From assembly GCA_029262995.1 (NCBI GenBank), contig JAJCYH010000006.1:49069-113068 (forward strand): a stretch of 64,000 nt of DNA. Direction: 5' to 3'. Shown here one piece after another: positions 18,724 to 27,702 of the stretch. Position 1 is the first letter of the stretch, and every line of letters starts with the position of its first letter. The notes beneath the pieces are model-generated. The model was not told where the DNA came from. It searched no databases and worked only from the letters and a program-made list of their open reading frames with translations. Both the position numbers and the translations under genes were made by a program. This stretch comes from Saprospiraceae bacterium. GTDB lineage: Bacteria; Bacteroidota; Bacteroidia; Chitinophagales; Saprospiraceae.

Positions 18724-19906
18724 TTTTATTCGATAATTTTATTTTTGTAAATGAGAATATCTTAAAACTTGATTCATCTGGCGGACCTGAAACAAGTTCT
18801 AATTTTGTTTCAGGATACAAATGCATTATTGTTGTTGCAAAAGTAAATCCTCTTCCATTGTTATTATTAGATCGACAGATAGGATGAACTCCATTTTTTT
18901 TGGACTTAAGCGTTTTCTTTATTAATTGTGTTCCTTGTATTTCTGGGCTAGATAGATTAGATTCCAATGTCATTAGTCTTTGATAACTGTTAGAGTTCCA
19001 GGGTTTTTTATCGTTTTCTAAGTCAGGATTGTATTCTTCAAACCATGGCTTGATGTCGTTATTGACTATTGGATGATTGGTGTGATAAACGGCTCCATTA
19101 TTATTCTGGGGTTCAAATCTAACTACTTTGTTGGCTGAAGCTTCGAAATCATACACTTCGCCTTTAATGCCGATTATGTAGTTTTGTCCAGACGCATGGT
19201 TGACCGATTTGATGAAACTTAATATTTCAGCTTTATCTGTTGAGTTGATAATTTTTCTGATGACAAAAGCTACAGGCAAACCGGTAGAATTTGCGTTAAG
19301 CTGCATTAAGGTATTTACACATACACCAACACCAGTTTCATTTAGTCCATTCAATGCTATTAGACCAGGATAGGTGAGTATCAGTTGTTCAGGTCTTGCG
19401 TCGGTTTTATTCAATTTCATTAAGACCTGGAACCCATCTGTGTAATTTTCAAGATCCATATTTTGTGCAATATAGCTTGGTGATCCACCTTGAGATGGGA
19501 TACCTAATCCACTGCAATGATGATTATTTAGATTGTTTAGGTACACCCAGAATTCATCCAGCAGGTTGAGTACAAAAACGTCATTGAAATTTTGCTCAGC
19601 ACCAGCAGCTATGCCTTTAATTTCTTCATACAAATCAGGCGTCCAGTCCTTAATCGTTTTATCAAATTTTGCATATTCAAAGAAGTTTTTAACTACTTGA
19701 TCAGCATCTCTTTTTAAGGATTTTGTGGTATTGTTTTTCCAAGCTGTAATGATAGCATCTATTTCATTTTTTAATTCTTGTCCGTGTTGAAATCCTAATT
19801 CAAAGCCTACGCCTTGCAAAGATATTTCCTTGAGCTCTCTTATATTTTGGGAGAAAGCGCCTATTTGTAAAAAGGAAAATAAAAGTATGATTGATAAAAT
19901 TCTCAT
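18707..19906 (-). CDS. exported C45/AAT-type N-terminal nucleophile acyltransferase
   Basis: I choose the ATG at 19906, which starts a signal peptide (ILSIILLFSFLQIGAFSQ); the alternative TTG at 19924 overlaps the preceding gene. The family mark is HHCSGLGIPSQGG followed by YIAQNMDLENY: the cysteine is the expected autocatalytic nucleophile of acyl-CoA:6-aminopenicillanate acyltransferase/C45 peptidases. VGVCVNTL and YDFEASANK are further conserved blocks. Family members cleave or transfer amide-linked acyl groups. Exported to the envelope. Physiological substrate unknown. Confidence 0.8.
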   Translation of the reverse strand: MRILSIILLFSFLQIGAFSQNIRELKEISLQGVGFELGFQHGQELKNEIDAIITAWKNNTTKSLKRDADQVVKNFFEYAKFDKTIKDWTPDLYEEIKGIAAGAEQNFNDVFVLNLLDEFWVYLNNLNNHHCSGLGIPSQGGSPSYIAQNMDLENYTDGFQVLMKLNKTDARPEQLILTYPGLIALNGLNETGVGVCVNTLMQLNANSTGLPVAFVIRKIINSTDKAEILSFIKSVNHASGQNYIIGIKGEVYDFEASANKVVRFEPQNNNGAVYHTNHPIVNNDIKPWFEEYNPDLENDKKPWNSNSYQRLMTLESNLSSPEIQGTQLIKKTLKSKKNGVHPICRSNNNNGRGFTFATTIMHLYPETKLELVSGPPDESSFKIFSFTKIKLSNKIEQPD

Positions 19907-19920
19907 GTTTAATAATTTAA

Positions 19921-20268
19921 TCAATTATTACTGGGGCTTAAGATATGGCGTAATCCATTGTAAAGGTTTTGCTCTAGGATGTCAAGTTTTCCATCTAATA
20001 GGTACATCTTTTTAATATTGGTGAACAGTCTTTCTATTTCATCTGTCGAGTAGCCAAATTTTTTCACTGTAGCAACTATTTTTTGTACACTTTGATAGTC
20101 ATTACTGTTGTCAAATTCCTGATGAAGACGATTGTAAGTTTCTTCATCAATGATATTTTTGATAAATTCCGTTTCCGTTTTGGTTTCAACAAAGTCTGCA
20201 TTGGCACAAAAAATAAGAATGTAAGCTTTTAACTCTTGCCTTGTCCAGTTGGTACTGTAATCACTCAT
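19921..20268 (-). CDS. TerB-like helical protein
   Basis: 115 residues, all-helical, starting NWTRQELKAYILIFCANADF with acidic residues and the periodicity of a TerB-like fold seen in many Bacteroidota proteins. TerB-fold domains are thought to bind metals or membrane-associated complexes; function here is unknown. First gene of the operon with the acyltransferase, membrane protein and Rossmann protein. Confidence 0.5.
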   Translation of the reverse strand: MSDYSTNWTRQELKAYILIFCANADFVETKTETEFIKNIIDEETYNRLHQEFDNSNDYQSVQKIVATVKKFGYSTDEIERLFTNIKKMYLLDGKLDILEQNLYNGLRHILSPSNN

Positions 20269-20435
20269 TTAATATCGTTATTTCTTTTAAAAATAGCATT
20301 TATTTTGCTTTCACGACACTATTGATTTGAATCCATCAGCCATTGGGGTCTTCAATTAAAAATTGTTAAATCCGAACAGGACAAATATGTTCATTTAATA
20401 TTTACATGTCAATTGAAAAAGCTTAAGATATCAGG

Positions 20436-20939
20436 TTATTGATATATGCCTTCTAGAAATGATTTAATCAAAGCTGCATGTTCAGTTCGGTAGTGCTTTC
20501 TTCCTGAAATGATAATTTCATAATATTCTTCGATTTCATTGATATACATCATGCCATATTGATAATACAGCTTGATTCCGCTTTCATCTGCCATAAAAAC
20601 TTGGCTGATAAAAGGGTGGTCATTGATATTAAGTTGGAGCATTTCTTCGATTTGGTAACCATTATAATTATTGACTGCTTGTGGGAATCTAGACTCAAAA
20701 GCTATTTTCATTATATCGGCACCAGATTCACCGCTACTTTTAATCATTTTTGAAGGGGTAGTAGTGACTGTTATGATAAGATGATCCTTATATCTTAATT
20801 TGAGTACTTCATCTCTACTCGGGTTATGATTTACTTCATCAAACGCAGGTGGTATGATAAAAGGCTTTTGTTCAGTAGAACACGATGATAAGAGGTAAGC
20901 AATACCAAATAAAAAATAAAGAAATTTAGATTTTTTCAT
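20436..20939 (-). CDS. lipoprotein, unknown
   Basis: 167 residues with a lipoprotein signal ending LLSSC. The mature part has a strand-rich region (DHLIITVTTTPSKMI, IKLYYQYGMMYINEIEEYYEIIISG). No family recognised. Single gene; about 45 bases after the YbaK-like gene start region on the same strand. Confidence 0.6.
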   Translation of the reverse strand: MKKSKFLYFLFGIAYLLSSCSTEQKPFIIPPAFDEVNHNPSRDEVLKLRYKDHLIITVTTTPSKMIKSSGESGADIMKIAFESRFPQAVNNYNGYQIEEMLQLNINDHPFISQVFMADESGIKLYYQYGMMYINEIEEYYEIIISGRKHYRTEHAALIKSFLEGIYQ

Positions 20940-20983
20940 CAGACTAAAATAAGAAAAGCTGGGCGTAAAATTTATAGATTGAC

Positions 20984-21469
20984 TTAAAATTGCAAAATTT
21001 GGATGCTGTTATTAATGCTGCTGAGGTATAAGTGAAAATTTTCTTTTGTAAGCTCAAGGGTTGCTGAATTATCATTTGGATGGAAAGTCACTAATTCAGC
21101 TTCGTAAACTTCTTGATCTATATATAGCAAGACTTTAGAGTGTTCATCATTTATTAAGCCAAATGGAGATACAGATCCTGGCTCAACACCTAGGTATTTA
21201 AACATACGTTTAGAGCTACCAAAACTGAGTCTGTCGTTAAGCAAACTATTAAATAATTTGAGGTCTACAGGTTTGGTATTGGGCAAGACAAGTAAGAAAT
21301 GTCTTTTGCCTTTATGGTCTCTTAGGAAAAGGTTTTTGCAATGCAAGCCTGGGATATGACTGCAATACTTTTGAGCTTCTTCAACGGTGAAGGCTGCTTG
21401 GTGTGAATGCAAAGTGTATTCAATATTAAACTGATGCAGATGTTGGAATACTTTTTCTTGGGCGGTCAT
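20984..21469 (-). CDS. YbaK/ProX-type aminoacyl-tRNA deacylase
   Basis: 161 residues. EYTLHSHQAAFTVEEAQKYCSHIPGLHCKNLFLRD and KKRHFLLVLPN-like blocks, the catalytic-site lysine-bearing K-N-L-F-L-R-D segment and GSVSPFGLINDE are typical of the prolyl-tRNA-editing (ProX, PrdX) subfamily of YbaK proteins. They hydrolyse mischarged Ala- or Cys-tRNAPro in the cytoplasm. Length matches free-standing members. Confidence 0.88.
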   Translation of the reverse strand: MTAQEKVFQHLHQFNIEYTLHSHQAAFTVEEAQKYCSHIPGLHCKNLFLRDHKGKRHFLLVLPNTKPVDLKLFNSLLNDRLSFGSSKRMFKYLGVEPGSVSPFGLINDEHSKVLLYIDQEVYEAELVTFHPNDNSATLELTKENFHLYLSSINNSIQILQF

Positions 21470-21704
21470 TTCTTGATTCTAAAGCTTATCTGATGGTAAA
21501 TATAGTAAATGGCGTTTAGCTATCGTAAGTGCTTTTAATGAATTTGATTATTTATTTTAATTAGAACATCGTATTGATTTGTCTTCTAAGTCATCTTTAA
21601 GGAAGGCGAAATTGTCTGCTTCATTAACTGATGCTTGATAGTGAACAAGCCTGTAGGGGGTTTGCCTTTCGGCTTCATCTTAACGATAACTAAAACCTAC
21701 TGCT

Positions 21705-22412
21705 ATGAAAAATTTAATGACTATTTTATTGACGGCTTTTTATCTTATGGGTTATAGCCAAGAAGGCTATAGTATTAAAGGAACGGTATACGATATGGAA
21801 ACATCTGAAACTTTGTTATTTGCTACAATTTCAATCTATCAAGATGACAAACTTATTACTGGAACTATTACTGATTTTGAGGGTGAATATAGAATAGAAA
21901 ATCTTGCATCAGAAACCTATAAGGTAGAAGTGTCCTATTGTGGTTATGAACCTTATGTATTTATTGTCGATTTGAGCATTTTTAATCAAAGCGAAGAAAA
22001 CATTTTAATGATTCCAGTGTCTAATCTTATCGATATCGTTGAAATAGTAAGTTATAAGATTTGTCGCGGTTATTGTTGTTGTTGTTGTTGTGTTATGTGT
22101 AGTCAATTATGTTTTGTTGATGAAAAAAGTGATGGTATTGACATTAATGAAAATCTATTGTCAAAAGCTAAGAGTCAAAAAGAGAGTTTAGTATATCCTA
22201 ACCCTGCAATTGAAAGGACAAGAGTAAAAATTGACGATGGTGTTGAGTGGTTACGCATCTATAACTCTAACGGTGCCTTACAGCGAACGCTTAAAGTTGA
22301 TAGCGGAGAAACCAATCTTGATCTGATGTCCTGGATGCCAGGCATGTATATTATAAACTTTATCGGCGAGGACAAGATACTGTCTACGGATCGTTTGATT
22401 GTAGTGAATTAG
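21705..22412 (+). CDS. T9SS-secreted carboxypeptidase-like domain protein with polycysteine segment
   Basis: 235 residues: signal peptide to about residue 18; a carboxypeptidase regulatory-like beta-sandwich (residues 22-90, IKGTVYDMETSETL, ITDFEGEYRIENL); a linker with C120 and C124-C129 in a row, then C132 and C136; and a C-terminal type A sorting domain for type IX secretion (LVYPNPA, GMYIINFIGEDKIL, RLIVVN). The six consecutive cysteines are encoded by a TGT trinucleotide run (about 22074-22091). Cell-surface or secreted; function unknown. Confidence 0.8.
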   Translation: MKNLMTILLTAFYLMGYSQEGYSIKGTVYDMETSETLLFATISIYQDDKLITGTITDFEGEYRIENLASETYKVEVSYCGYEPYVFIVDLSIFNQSEENILMIPVSNLIDIVEIVSYKICRGYCCCCCCVMCSQLCFVDEKSDGIDINENLLSKAKSQKESLVYPNPAIERTRVKIDDGVEWLRIYNSNGALQRTLKVDSGETNLDLMSWMPGMYIINFIGEDKILSTDRLIVVN

Positions 22413-22504
22413 AATAAATAATATTTAGACAAATTAGCATAATTACTTGCTAACATTGAGTCAGGTTGTCAAAAAGAATAATTAACAAAGCAGAATCTTA
22501 ATTA

Positions 22505-23539
22505 TTAAGCAAATAGAATATGAACTGGAGTAAAAGCCTCAATTTTATTTAGATAATCTAATAATCCAGTATTATGATCACGTTTGAACGAAACTATTGT
22601 ATCCGAATTTTGATTCGCCACTAAAAGGAAATTGTTGTCGGGTGATAGTGCGAAACTTCTTGGTTCATTGACATTCATGCCTTGATAATTTATACAGCTA
22701 AGGGAGTAGTCTTCTGAAATTGAAAAAACAGCAATACTGTCATGACCACGGTTCGAGGCATATAGAAATTTGCCATCATTGGAAATTTGAATTTCTGCAC
22801 ATAGATTTGTGCCTTGATGGTCTGAAGGGAGGGTAGAGTAGGACTTCCCAATAATGTAGTCTCCCTTAATATTTTTTGAAAGTACTGTAACGGTAGCGTT
22901 GATTTCGTTCAACACATAGAGGCAGTTATTGTCTGGATGGAACGCAAGGTGTCGTGGCCCTGCGCCAGGTTTCATTTTTAGATTTGCCTGTGAGTGAGGT
23001 ATTAGTTTATCGTTGTTATAATCAATTAGTGAAAAACATACTTTATTGGTGCCCAGATCTAGTGAAATGATATCTTTGTTGTTAGGAACAAACCATGCGG
23101 AATGTGCATGAGCTTCATTCTGTCTCTCAGAGATATAGCTACCATTATGCTGTTCAATGTCCAGTAGTTTACTCAACTTTCCTTGTTCATCAATTTTAAG
23201 AAGCCCTACATTCCCTCCTGTATAATTGGCAACAAGCACATAATCTTGTTTATTGATAGCAACAAAACAAGGGTCGGCACCGCCGGAAGAGCTATTGTTA
23301 ATTAAGGACAATTGATTTTCTCCGATTCTAAATGAATTCACATAACCTTTGGCTTTTTCATTGACGGCCAACAAATATTTCCTATTCTTTGAGATTGCTA
23401 GGAATGATGGATTCTCCGCTTTAGCCATTAATCCCAAGTTTTCCATGTTTCCATCTGGCAGTAAAACATATTTATAAATACCTTGACTTTTTTGTGTTGT
23501 ATAACTTCCGATGTAAAAAGGGTAGAGTCGAGTGGGCAT
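22505..23539 (-). CDS. lactonase family beta-propeller protein (6-phosphogluconolactonase-like)
   Basis: 344 residues, starting FYIGSYTTQKSQGIYKY, with repeated propeller-blade motifs (PSFLAISKNRKYLLAVNE, GPRHLAFHPDNNCLYVLNE, AEIQISNDGKFLYASNRG, RSFALSPDNNFLLVANQN). These are hallmarks of the seven-bladed lactonase family (PF10282), whose E. coli member Pgl hydrolyses 6-phosphogluconolactone. No signal peptide seen, so cytoplasmic. Single gene. Confidence 0.88.
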   Translation of the reverse strand: MPTRLYPFYIGSYTTQKSQGIYKYVLLPDGNMENLGLMAKAENPSFLAISKNRKYLLAVNEKAKGYVNSFRIGENQLSLINNSSSGGADPCFVAINKQDYVLVANYTGGNVGLLKIDEQGKLSKLLDIEQHNGSYISERQNEAHAHSAWFVPNNKDIISLDLGTNKVCFSLIDYNNDKLIPHSQANLKMKPGAGPRHLAFHPDNNCLYVLNEINATVTVLSKNIKGDYIIGKSYSTLPSDHQGTNLCAEIQISNDGKFLYASNRGHDSIAVFSISEDYSLSCINYQGMNVNEPRSFALSPDNNFLLVANQNSDTIVSFKRDHNTGLLDYLNKIEAFTPVHILFA

Positions 23540-23741
23540 ATTAAAAAGCTATTGTTCTACACAAATTAATACTATATGTTTTCTAAAATACAGTTTGGTT
23601 AGATTAATATCCAAATTACGCTATTTAGGTAGGGTATAAATATATTGAATTGGAAAAGCTATTTATGCGTAGTTTTTAATTTTTGCCATGAGATTTAGAG
23701 TATTTGTTGAATGACACTTGGAAATTATAATTTTATTAACT

Positions 23742-23760
23742 TACTTTGTAACACAAAGTA
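23742..23760. promoter_or_regulatory. palindromic operator upstream of the membrane-protein/repressor operon
   Basis: TACTTTGT-AAC-ACAAAGTA is a perfect 8-3-8 palindrome eight bases before the chosen ATG at 23768. A near-identical copy lies at 24680-24698. It overlaps where a TAnnTTTG -7 box would sit. Confidence 0.7.
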
Positions 23761-23767
23761 CTTTTAT

Positions 23768-24370
23768 ATGAGCCAGAAAGAACACATTGAAGCAATTAAA
23801 GAGATCAGACAAATGATGAACAAGTCTGCTCGTTTTTTGTCCTTAAGCGGATTATCAGGAATATTTGCAGGAAGCTATGCTCTTATTGCTGCATATATAG
23901 CATATGATCGTTTGGGTGGGATAGACGAATATGCGAACCTGGCTGAAGACAAATACTTTTATGTTGGCTTAGCCACTCTGACCCTCGTATTGGCATTTAT
24001 AACCGCATATCTTTTTACCAGACTTAAGGCCAATAAGAATCGCGTAAAAATGTGGGATGAAACAGTAAAGATAGCGATGATTAACCTTGGTATTCCTTTG
24101 GTAGCAGGTGGTGTTTTTTGTCTTTCGCTATTGTCTCAAGGATTAGTAGTGTATCTAGCCCCGGTAACGTTGATATTTTATGGCTTGGCATTGGTGAGCG
24201 TGAGCAGACATACATACTTTTTTATCAGACAATTGGGATTGTTAGAAATTGTCTTGGGTCTAATAAATGCCTTTTACCTTGGCTATGGGATAATCTTTTG
24301 GGTGATTGGCTTTGGTCTATTGCATATAGCATACGGTATCTTTATGTATTATAAATTTGATCGTCAATGA
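23768..24370 (+). CDS. multispanning membrane protein, unknown, in repressor operon
   Basis: About 200 residues from the ATG at 23768, chosen because an upstream in-frame start at 23711 would place the operator inside the gene. After a 25-residue cytoplasmic helix it has about six transmembrane segments (LSGIFAGSYALIAAYIAY, FYVGLATLTLVLAFITAYLF, INLGIPLVAGGVFCLSLL and so on). No family name recognised, but this layout followed by a winged-helix gene is common in Bacteroidota. It overlaps the regulator by four bases. Confidence 0.7.
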   Translation: MSQKEHIEAIKEIRQMMNKSARFLSLSGLSGIFAGSYALIAAYIAYDRLGGIDEYANLAEDKYFYVGLATLTLVLAFITAYLFTRLKANKNRVKMWDETVKIAMINLGIPLVAGGVFCLSLLSQGLVVYLAPVTLIFYGLALVSVSRHTYFFIRQLGLLEIVLGLINAFYLGYGIIFWVIGFGLLHIAYGIFMYYKFDRQ

Positions 24371-24663
24371 AGCATATTGTCAATCAATTAAATAAAGCTT
24401 TTGAAAACAGGATCAGGCTTGGCATCATGTCAATATTGATCGTGAACGAAGGTGTTAACTTTAACAGGTTGAAAGAGTTGCTGGAAGTTACTGATGGCAA
24501 TTTGGCCAGTCACCTCAAGTCGTTGGAGGCTTTGAAATATATTAAGTTTACAAAGTCTTTTATTGGAAGAAAGCCCCTTACAGTTTATGATAAGACAGCA
24601 TTGGGTCACAAGGCTTTTTCTAAACATCTGGCAGCTTTGGAGGAGCTGTTGAATAAACACTAA
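24367..24663 (+). CDS. winged-helix DNA-binding repressor (HTH_34-like)
   Basis: 98 residues: NRIRLGIMSILIVNEGVNFNRLKELLEVTDGNLASHLKSLEALKYI is a winged helix-turn-helix of the ArsR/MarR-like PF13601 type, followed by the wing (KSFIGRKPLTVYDKTALG). Such proteins are small dimeric repressors. It overlaps the membrane protein gene (ATGA), and copies of the same palindrome stand before this operon and before the next gene, so I infer it controls both. Confidence 0.85.
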   Translation: MKHIVNQLNKAFENRIRLGIMSILIVNEGVNFNRLKELLEVTDGNLASHLKSLEALKYIKFTKSFIGRKPLTVYDKTALGHKAFSKHLAALEELLNKH

Positions 24664-24679
24664 TTTTTTTTTGTAAACA

Positions 24680-24698
24680 TACTTTGAAATACAAAGTA
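24680..24698. promoter_or_regulatory. second copy of the palindromic operator
   Basis: TACTTTGA-AAT-ACAAAGTA, an 8-3-8 palindrome with one mismatch, 24 bases before the DUF4173-like gene. It matches the operator at 23742-23760 in spacing and half-site. Confidence 0.7.
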
Positions 24699-24722
24699 CT
24701 TTTAAAATATAAATGAAATAAA

Positions 24723-26099
24723 ATGAAAATACAATTTAAAACCCTGAGTACAGTGCTAATTGCCATATTAGGAAGCTATTTGTTTTTTGAAGAATTTGTC
24801 GGTCTTAATATGCTGATCTTTTCTTCTATCTCAGTTGCATTTGTTTGCACCTTGTATCCAAATCTTAGCATTGCTAAAAAGTTTTCTGCGATTACTCCAG
24901 TAATGCTTTGCGCTTTTTTCCTTGTATTTTATCCACAGACATTTACGGTACTGATGTGGATGCTTAGTTACCTTGTGATGTGGAGTGTAATGGCTTTTGA
25001 TTTTAAGCCGGTGTTGATTCCTTTCCATGGTGCTTCATCCATGATTGTTGCGCCTCTCTATGACTTTGGTGAAATCATCAAGGAGAACCCAATAAAGAGA
25101 GACTCTACTTTGACACACAAACTATCTACATATCTGATAGTGGCTTTAATAGTCCTTGTCTTTGTATTATTGTATTCAAGTAGTAATCCTATATTTTCAA
25201 AATTTATTCCAAGTATAAAATGGGACTCTGTTTATTTTGAGCTATTTGCTTTTACTATATTTATTTATGGTATTCATCATGGCCTTGTAAAGTTCAGGAA
25301 GAACAATTTCTTGGCTTCACTTAATGAAAGTGAAATAAAAATTTCAGATGGTACAATATCTGAAGAGAACGGACAATACTTTAATATTGCACATATTAGC
25401 TTTTGGTCTTTAACAGCAATTCTTGCAGCTGTTAATCTTCTGGATATAGTAGTATTGTTAACGGGAAAGTTACCAGAGGGTATTACTTATTCTGAATACG
25501 TGCATCAAGGATTTTTTACTTTAATTTTTTCAATGATATTGGCTATTGGTTTGATTGTTTATTTCTACCGTGGTCAATTGTATTTTCATCAAAAGGTATT
25601 GCTGCTTAAACGTGCTAGCTATTTTTGGATAGCTCAAAACTTACTATTGGCTTTAATTACTGCTAATAAAAACTTACTATACGTCAGTGCTTATGGTTTG
25701 ACTTACAAGCGTATTGCAGTTTTCCTCTTTCTAATCTGCATTGTAATCGGTCTTATTTTATGCATATCAAAAATCAAATATCCTTATACAAATTGGCATT
25801 TTTTTAACCGATTGACCAAGTATGCCTTTGTTATATTTTTGTTTGCAGCATTGATTCCTTATGATTACATAATAACACACTATAACGTAAAAAATATTGA
25901 TCAGTTGGATGCCACTTATCTACTCTACCTTGATCATCCGGATTACAAATTATTACATTCAGCTCTTGATGCAACCGACGAATCTCAAAGTGATATTATT
26001 GAAAAGACGGAAGTTAAAATGCAGTACTTGAGTACGGTTGCAAATACGAGTGGTTGGCAGAGTTGGAATTATTATAGAAATTCATTTGGAGAGGACTGA
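24723..26099 (+). CDS. DUF4173/DUF4153-like polytopic membrane protein
   Basis: 458 residues with about 11 transmembrane helices and the motif SSNPIFSKFIP typical of DUF4173 proteins; the C-terminus (NIDQLDATYLLYL, AVANTSGWQSWNYYR-like) is a periplasmic tail. Function of the family is unknown. Transcription is probably under the winged-helix repressor encoded just upstream. The final codons and the TGA stop are supplied by the first unit of the heptamer repeat at 26093, so the native C-terminus may have been altered by repeat expansion. Confidence 0.75.
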   Translation: MKIQFKTLSTVLIAILGSYLFFEEFVGLNMLIFSSISVAFVCTLYPNLSIAKKFSAITPVMLCAFFLVFYPQTFTVLMWMLSYLVMWSVMAFDFKPVLIPFHGASSMIVAPLYDFGEIIKENPIKRDSTLTHKLSTYLIVALIVLVFVLLYSSSNPIFSKFIPSIKWDSVYFELFAFTIFIYGIHHGLVKFRKNNFLASLNESEIKISDGTISEENGQYFNIAHISFWSLTAILAAVNLLDIVVLLTGKLPEGITYSEYVHQGFFTLIFSMILAIGLIVYFYRGQLYFHQKVLLLKRASYFWIAQNLLLALITANKNLLYVSAYGLTYKRIAVFLFLICIVIGLILCISKIKYPYTNWHFFNRLTKYAFVIFLFAALIPYDYIITHYNVKNIDQLDATYLLYLDHPDYKLLHSALDATDESQSDIIEKTEVKMQYLSTVANTSGWQSWNYYRNSFGED

Positions 26100-26512
26100 G
26101 GACTGAGGATTGAGGACTGAGGATTGAGGACTGATGATTGAGGACTGAGGACTGAGGACTGAGGATTGAGGATTGATGACTGAGGATTGAGGACTGAGGA
26201 CTGAGGATTGAGGATTGAGGACTGAGGATTGAGGACTGAGGACTGAGGATTGAGGATTGAGGATTGAGGATTGAGGACTGAGGATTGAGGACTGAGGACT
26301 GAGGATTGAGGACTGAGGATTGAGGACTGAGGACTGAGGACTGAGGATTGAGGATTGAGGACTGAGGACTGAGGATTGAGGATTGAGGATTGAGGATTGA
26401 GGATTGAGGACTGAGGATTGAGGACTGAGGATTGAGGATTGAGGACTGAGGATTGAAAGGTGGGGACTGAGGATTGAGGATTGAGGATTGAGGACTGAGG
26501 ACTGAGGACTGA
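26093..26512. repeat. 60-unit heptanucleotide tandem repeat (GGAYTGA)
   Basis: Exactly 420 bases, 60 phased units of GGACTGA or GGATTGA. Units 1-52 (26093-26456) are continuous except for two units starting with T; unit 53 is degenerate (AAGGTGG, 26457-26463); units 54-60 follow. Variation is almost wholly a C/T switch at position 4. One strand is stop-free in one frame (a 7-residue S-x-L-x-P-Q-S pattern), which produces a spurious reading frame; the other has TGA in every frame. Copy number is likely to vary by slippage. Confidence 0.95.
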
Positions 26513-26569
26513 ACCGCCTTCGTCAGACCTAAAGGTCTTTACTTCTTCGGTCAAGAAGGTGGGAGGTTT

Positions 26570-27496
26570 TTAAATACTGGGCGTAAATTTTTCCACTATA
26601 TTATCTACAGGGGTAAGTGATTGAAGATATTCAAACAATGCTGCTAAATCATCTTCAGTCATATGCGAATAACTGGACCAAGGCATAGTAGTCTGAAAAT
26701 CTCCTTCATTGACAACATGAGGAACATAAGTACTGTCTGCATATTCTTTGAAACGTTGAATAAAACTTTCTCTGGTCCAAGTACCAATTCCAGTTGGACT
26801 AGGCGTAAGATTGGCAGACCTTACAATGGAACCGTCATCAAGTTTGAACGACATACCTCCACCAAACTCTGGGCCAATGAATGCGCCTTTATCATCCTGT
26901 TGTGTATGACATGTTGCGCACATTGCAGAAATTGATAAGTACTCTCCATAAGCGACCAAATCAGATTTTGGTGGTGCTGGTTTTAGATAGGCTTTTTGAG
27001 GAATTAGATTGATGATAAAATTCATGGGAAAATCTGATTCTGAAGGATCCGTGTCATATTCTACAGACTCTAATGTCCTAATATATGCAATTACAGATTT
27101 GATATCTTCTTCGTCTAGCTGACCAAAATTAGGGTGAGGCATAATAGGAAATAAGGCATTTCCATCCCGGTCGACTCCACTTGTAATAGCCCTGAAAATT
27201 TCTCCATCAGTCCATTCTGAAAGATGATAGGGCGTCAAATTGGAAGAGACATATTTACCTGGAAAACCAAGTCGTTGGTCATGAACCTCACCACCAATTC
27301 CTTTTGTTCCTGGTTTGGGCGGAGCAAGAAAAAGTGTCCAATCACGCTGAGAATGACACTCCATACAGACCATCACATTATTAGCCAAATATTCACCACG
27401 TTCTATCTGGGCCATCGTTCCTTCAATTTGCATATCTGGGGCTGGACCTACATTAGGAAGAGCAAATTTCACATAGGATAAACCAGCTGCAATCAA
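26570..27496 (-). CDS. diheme c-type cytochrome with disrupted N-terminus
   Basis: Two heme sites, CMECH and CATCH, each within a mono-heme cytochrome c domain, with distal regions including PMPHPNFGQLDEEDIKSVIAYI and TMPWSSYSHMTEDDLAALFEYL. The frame upstream of the TTG at 27496 contains the expected membrane anchor (LYILCFIILLIAAGLS) and an ATG at 27550-27552, but codon 9 is TGA (27526-27528). Translation would need the weak TTG start, which removes part of the anchor. Role: envelope electron transfer. Probably a recent pseudogene or sequence error. Confidence 0.75.
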   Translation of the reverse strand: MIAAGLSYVKFALPNVGPAPDMQIEGTMAQIERGEYLANNVMVCMECHSQRDWTLFLAPPKPGTKGIGGEVHDQRLGFPGKYVSSNLTPYHLSEWTDGEIFRAITSGVDRDGNALFPIMPHPNFGQLDEEDIKSVIAYIRTLESVEYDTDPSESDFPMNFIINLIPQKAYLKPAPPKSDLVAYGEYLSISAMCATCHTQQDDKGAFIGPEFGGGMSFKLDDGSIVRSANLTPSPTGIGTWTRESFIQRFKEYADSTYVPHVVNEGDFQTTMPWSSYSHMTEDDLAALFEYLQSLTPVDNIVEKFTPSI

Positions 27497-27702
27497 TAGG
27501 ATTATGAAGCAAAGAATATAGAGTCAAATTTTAAGTATTTTGCCTATCATGATGATTGTATTTAGTGTATTATAGGGATGACTTATCAGTTTAATCATCT
27601 TAATATAAATATTTTATGTATTATTTCAATAGAAATAAACAAAATTATTTTGCTGTGACTATATCAGAAATTCTAAATTATTACAGTCGAAGGGGCATTT
27701 AT

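Noticed and set aside
23711..23767. Earlier start for the membrane protein gene
   Set aside because: It would place the palindromic operator inside the coding region; the ATG at 23768 fits the family start better.
26072..26554. 160-codon minus-strand open frame of S-x-L-x-P-Q-S repeats
   Set aside because: It is a by-product of the heptamer repeat, whose one strand has no stop in one frame; no start signal or non-repeat domain.
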